Below are positions 6,301 through 6,867 of a DNA stretch of 6,867 nt, in pieces; position 1 is the stretch's first letter, and the number at the start of each line of letters is the position of its first letter. The stretch is taken from assembly GCA_030840885.1 (NCBI GenBank), contig JAVEDQ010000056.1, positions 1 to 6,867 of the forward strand, given 5' to 3'. A program made the translations under genes and the position numbers. A model generated the notes under the pieces. That model was not told the origin of the DNA and made no database searches. It saw only the letters and a list, made by a program, of their open reading frames with translations. Source of the DNA: Frankiaceae bacterium (GTDB lineage Bacteria; Actinomycetota; Actinomycetes; Frankiales; Frankiaceae).

Positions 6301-6547
6301 CGGGTCGGGCAGCAGCAGCCGGCCAGGTAACGCGGCGGGTGCCAACAGCGCGGCCTCCCAGCACCCGGCCGCCGCGGGCCAGCCGGCTGCCGCGTCACAC
6401 TCCCGGCCCTCCGGCGGCCTGCCGTTCACCGGCTTCCAGTTCGGGCTGGCACTTGCCGTCGCGGCCGCCGCTATTGGTGCCGGTACGGCGGCGGTCGCCG
6501 CCTCACGCCGCCGCCGGAGGTCGGCTGGGTCTAGCGGGTCTCGGTGA
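3374..6547 (+). CDS. secreted penicillin acylase family protein with LPXTG wall anchor
   Basis: This 1057-residue Ntn hydrolase should cleave amide bonds of N-acyl compounds outside the cell. Family members act on penicillins, acyl-homoserine lactones or lipopeptides; the substrate here is unknown. Residues 1-32 are a signal peptide: RGSRTRGR, a hydrophobic core, then LTAGA. The alpha-chain region has VTVYRDKLDIPHVYGDS (129-145) and GAGYAQAEDRLFLMD (152-166). Predicted self-cleavage before Ser385 (HMSNALVV, 383-390) would free the nucleophile. The beta chain has FPGTG (433-437), FAWSATSAGSD (447-457, oxyanion region), NQRSTYEHDIDS (539-550), SWNNKP (641-646, counterpart of the catalytic Asn) and GPVFRSQ (660-666). 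Six cysteines (184, 361, 467, 487, 849, 857) could form disulfides. A Gly/Ser/Thr/Pro/Ala-rich linker (about 935-1014) leads to LPFTG (1016-1020), a hydrophobic helix (1021-1044) and RRRRR (1045-1049). It is longer than typical acylases of about 750-850 residues because of linker and anchor. A strong ribosome binding site supports the start. No partner gene is adjacent. Confidence 0.93.
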   Translation: MRGSRTRGRWSAAAVAVGMVGVLAAPLTAGAAGSAPTVPGYQVGDYGRGQVLSILPPGENGLVNTQQAAEFESAKKRPPNSDDQLGQYANLLYGSPSLTDAGLSSYFNDESFGVRPGDIMRTETPGPGVTVYRDKLDIPHVYGDSDQHMAFGAGYAQAEDRLFLMDVLRHYGSGTLASFLGSSCQFEQMDHDELLLAPYTPARAQQQIDALPQQYGAQGALAKSDIENYVQGVNAYIAATRTDPNLLPADYAAALGPPTNWAPQDVVAVAGLIGGIFGKGGGTEVANAGLLQYLQGKLGEGPGRNAFTQLKEQNDPGAPTTVVDKTFPYETPGTIDPRTTALPDDASKPLEGGPTGQQPGCDLTSPNPSAMNILTALKAMPSHMSNALVVNADHTKDGHPIAVFGPQVSYFAPQILSLADLHSPNYSAEGASFPGTGLIELGRGPDFAWSATSAGSDLIDQRLEQVCNPNGGTPEPEGKYYLFNGNCVPMTHETFSETAFPKPGGQGAPAVINHEVYRTQHGVVQGWTTSGGKPAAVVNQRSTYEHDIDSVVGFLRWGQPALTHDVSSWMQGAAQISYTFNWFYVDDKDTGYFTSGRDPVRPSDVDPNLPSSGTGNAEWQGFLPDAQHVQETNPAQGYFVSWNNKPAPGFSAADEQYGYGPVFRSQTLVNQLKDQLAKGPITRAQLVQAMEGGASQDLDGLQVLPALLDYLKTQPAQPANVQAMLDQLQSWLGNGAHRLKAHPGDDQYTDHAAVAIMDELMPALVHAIFDPLLAAGGTSAVGSNGGATTEGYKVLPMQFVNTPNSGGAHLGSAYDGGYEGYLQKTLQQLTPSGPVPAQPFASPITDNMCGAGGQKDCGTTINTALQNTYTALVTANNNSSDPASWTASSESKQANQTMPVYDSIAFRALGIVTQPNIDWQNRPTFQQVVQFPAHRSANGPTGTTTPAPSGGGTGGTSGNGGNSNGGNGGTTPSGGSGSGSSSRPGNAAGANSAASQHPAAAGQPAAASHSRPSGGLPFTGFQFGLALAVAAAAIGAGTAAVAASRRRRRSAGSSGSR
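6419..6520 (+). other. C-terminal sortase sorting signal (LPFTG, helix, Arg tail)
   Basis: Codons 1016-1049 of the acylase encode, in order, LPFTG, a 24-residue Ala/Val/Leu-rich segment and five arginines, which is the three-part wall-sorting signal of sortase substrates. A sortase would cut between Thr1019 and Gly1020 and join the protein to peptidoglycan. The low-complexity linker just before it would act as a wall-spanning stalk. No sortase gene lies in the window, so anchoring relies on one encoded elsewhere. Confidence 0.82.
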
Positions 6548-6559
6548 CGGAGCGGAACG

Positions 6560-6594
6560 CGCGAAGAGTTCCCGGTGCTCACGCCAGCTTCGCG
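6560..6594 (+). terminator. probable terminator hairpin of the acylase gene
   Basis: CGCGAAG (6560-6566) pairs perfectly with CTTCGCG (6588-6594) around a 21-base loop. It begins 12 bases after the acylase stop. No T-tract follows, so the call rests on stem and position. Confidence 0.4.
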
Positions 6595-6627
6595 AGGCGG
6601 TAGGCAAGAGCCGCACGCTCAATTTGA

Positions 6628-6720
6628 ACAGGATCAGCCAAGCGTCACTCCGAGGAGTCGAAGGCGCTGCTGGCCGGGGCGTTCGCCCCCGCGAACGACC
6701 GCGTCGAGCACCACTACTGA
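6628..6720 (+). pseudogene. orphan 3' reading-frame tail without a start codon
   Basis: Between an in-frame TGA (6625-6627) and the TGA at 6718-6720 lies a 30-codon frame with strongly G/C-biased third positions. It ends in AGAFAPANDRVEHHY, which looks like a genuine protein C-terminus. It has no ATG, GTG or TTG start, and I could not find a convincing continuation in the other frames upstream. It ends nine bases before the next gene's ATG, the spacing of an operon partner. The simplest reading is the 3' remnant of a gene whose 5' part was lost when the acylase region was joined here. Alternatively it is chance coding-like sequence. I do not recognise the family. Confidence 0.3.
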
Positions 6721-6729
6721 GCCGCGTCG

Positions 6730-6867
6730 ATGTACTTCACCGACCGCGGCATCGAGGAGCTGCAGCACCGCCGCGGTGACGAGGAGGTCACCCTCGCCTG
6801 GCTGGGCGACCGGCTGGCGGAGTTCACCGATACGCATCCGGAGTTCGAGACCGCCGTGGAGCGCCTC
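6730..6867 (+). CDS. small conserved actinobacterial protein, DUF6104-like (3' end outside window)
   Basis: Forty-six codons run from ATG 6730 to the window edge without a stop. The start, MYFTDRGIEELQHRRGDEEV, followed by TLAWLGDRLAEF and HPEFETAVERL, closely fits a family of about 60-residue acidic proteins of unknown function in Streptomyces and relatives that I remember as DUF6104; the number should be confirmed. The product is charged and helical, with no signal peptide or membrane segment, so it is probably cytosolic. Third codon positions are almost all G or C. There is no good Shine-Dalgarno sequence directly upstream. It may be translated together with whatever once ended at 6720, or from its own promoter near 6600-6700. 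Probably only 10-20 residues are missing. Confidence 0.8.
   Translation, partial: MYFTDRGIEELQHRRGDEEVTLAWLGDRLAEFTDTHPEFETAVERL

Noticed and set aside
6185..6315. Gly/Asn/Ser-coding GC-rich repeats in the acylase linker as a separate repeat element
   Set aside because: The repetition comes from low-complexity linker codons (GGN, AAC, AGC) and has no regular unit at the DNA level.
5922..6779. 285-codon plus-strand frame spanning the acylase 3' end
   Set aside because: It is an out-of-frame shadow with an Arg/Pro/Thr-rich product, and it conflicts with the LPFTG anchor frame and the MYFTDRGIEEL gene start.

Overview
This window looks like chromosomal DNA from a high-GC actinobacterium. Three things suggest it: strong G/C preference at third codon positions, an IS5-type transposase remnant of the kind common in actinobacteria, and a right-hand partial gene whose start (MYFTDRGIEEL) matches a small protein family I know from Streptomyces and relatives. 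The genus cannot be fixed from the sequence.

Layout, left to right. Positions 1-92 hold a possible divergent gene start on the minus strand. Next is a plus-strand gene (93-1034) for an acyltransferase of the lysophospholipid/MGAT-like type. After a 265-bp convergent spacer with several hairpins, a minus-strand gene (1300-2202) encodes a PAS plus degenerate GGDEF protein, a c-di-GMP-type signalling domain that has lost its catalytic residues. A 404-bp non-coding stretch follows that contains several perfect short palindromes. A 64-codon plus-strand gene (2607-2801) then encodes a predicted two-helix membrane peptide. It is followed immediately by the wreck of an IS5-family transposase (2805-3173, minus), with in-frame stops, a large internal deletion and a frameshift.

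The right half is dominated by one large gene (3374-6547, plus) for a 1057-residue secreted penicillin-acylase-family Ntn hydrolase. It has a signal peptide, a predicted autoprocessing Ser385, the WNNKP motif, a long Gly/Ser/Ala-rich linker, and a C-terminal LPFTG sorting signal with hydrophobic helix and five-arginine tail. It therefore appears to be a wall-anchored acylase. After a probable terminator hairpin come an orphan reading-frame tail without a start (6628-6720) and the start of a short gene that runs off the window (6730 onward).

The genes do not form one operon. They are mostly single units in alternating orientation around a decayed insertion sequence. No CRISPR array, tRNA, rRNA or phage module is visible. 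The most unusual items are the acylase/LPXTG architecture, the catalytically dead GGDEF protein and the unassigned two-helix peptide beside the IS remnant.
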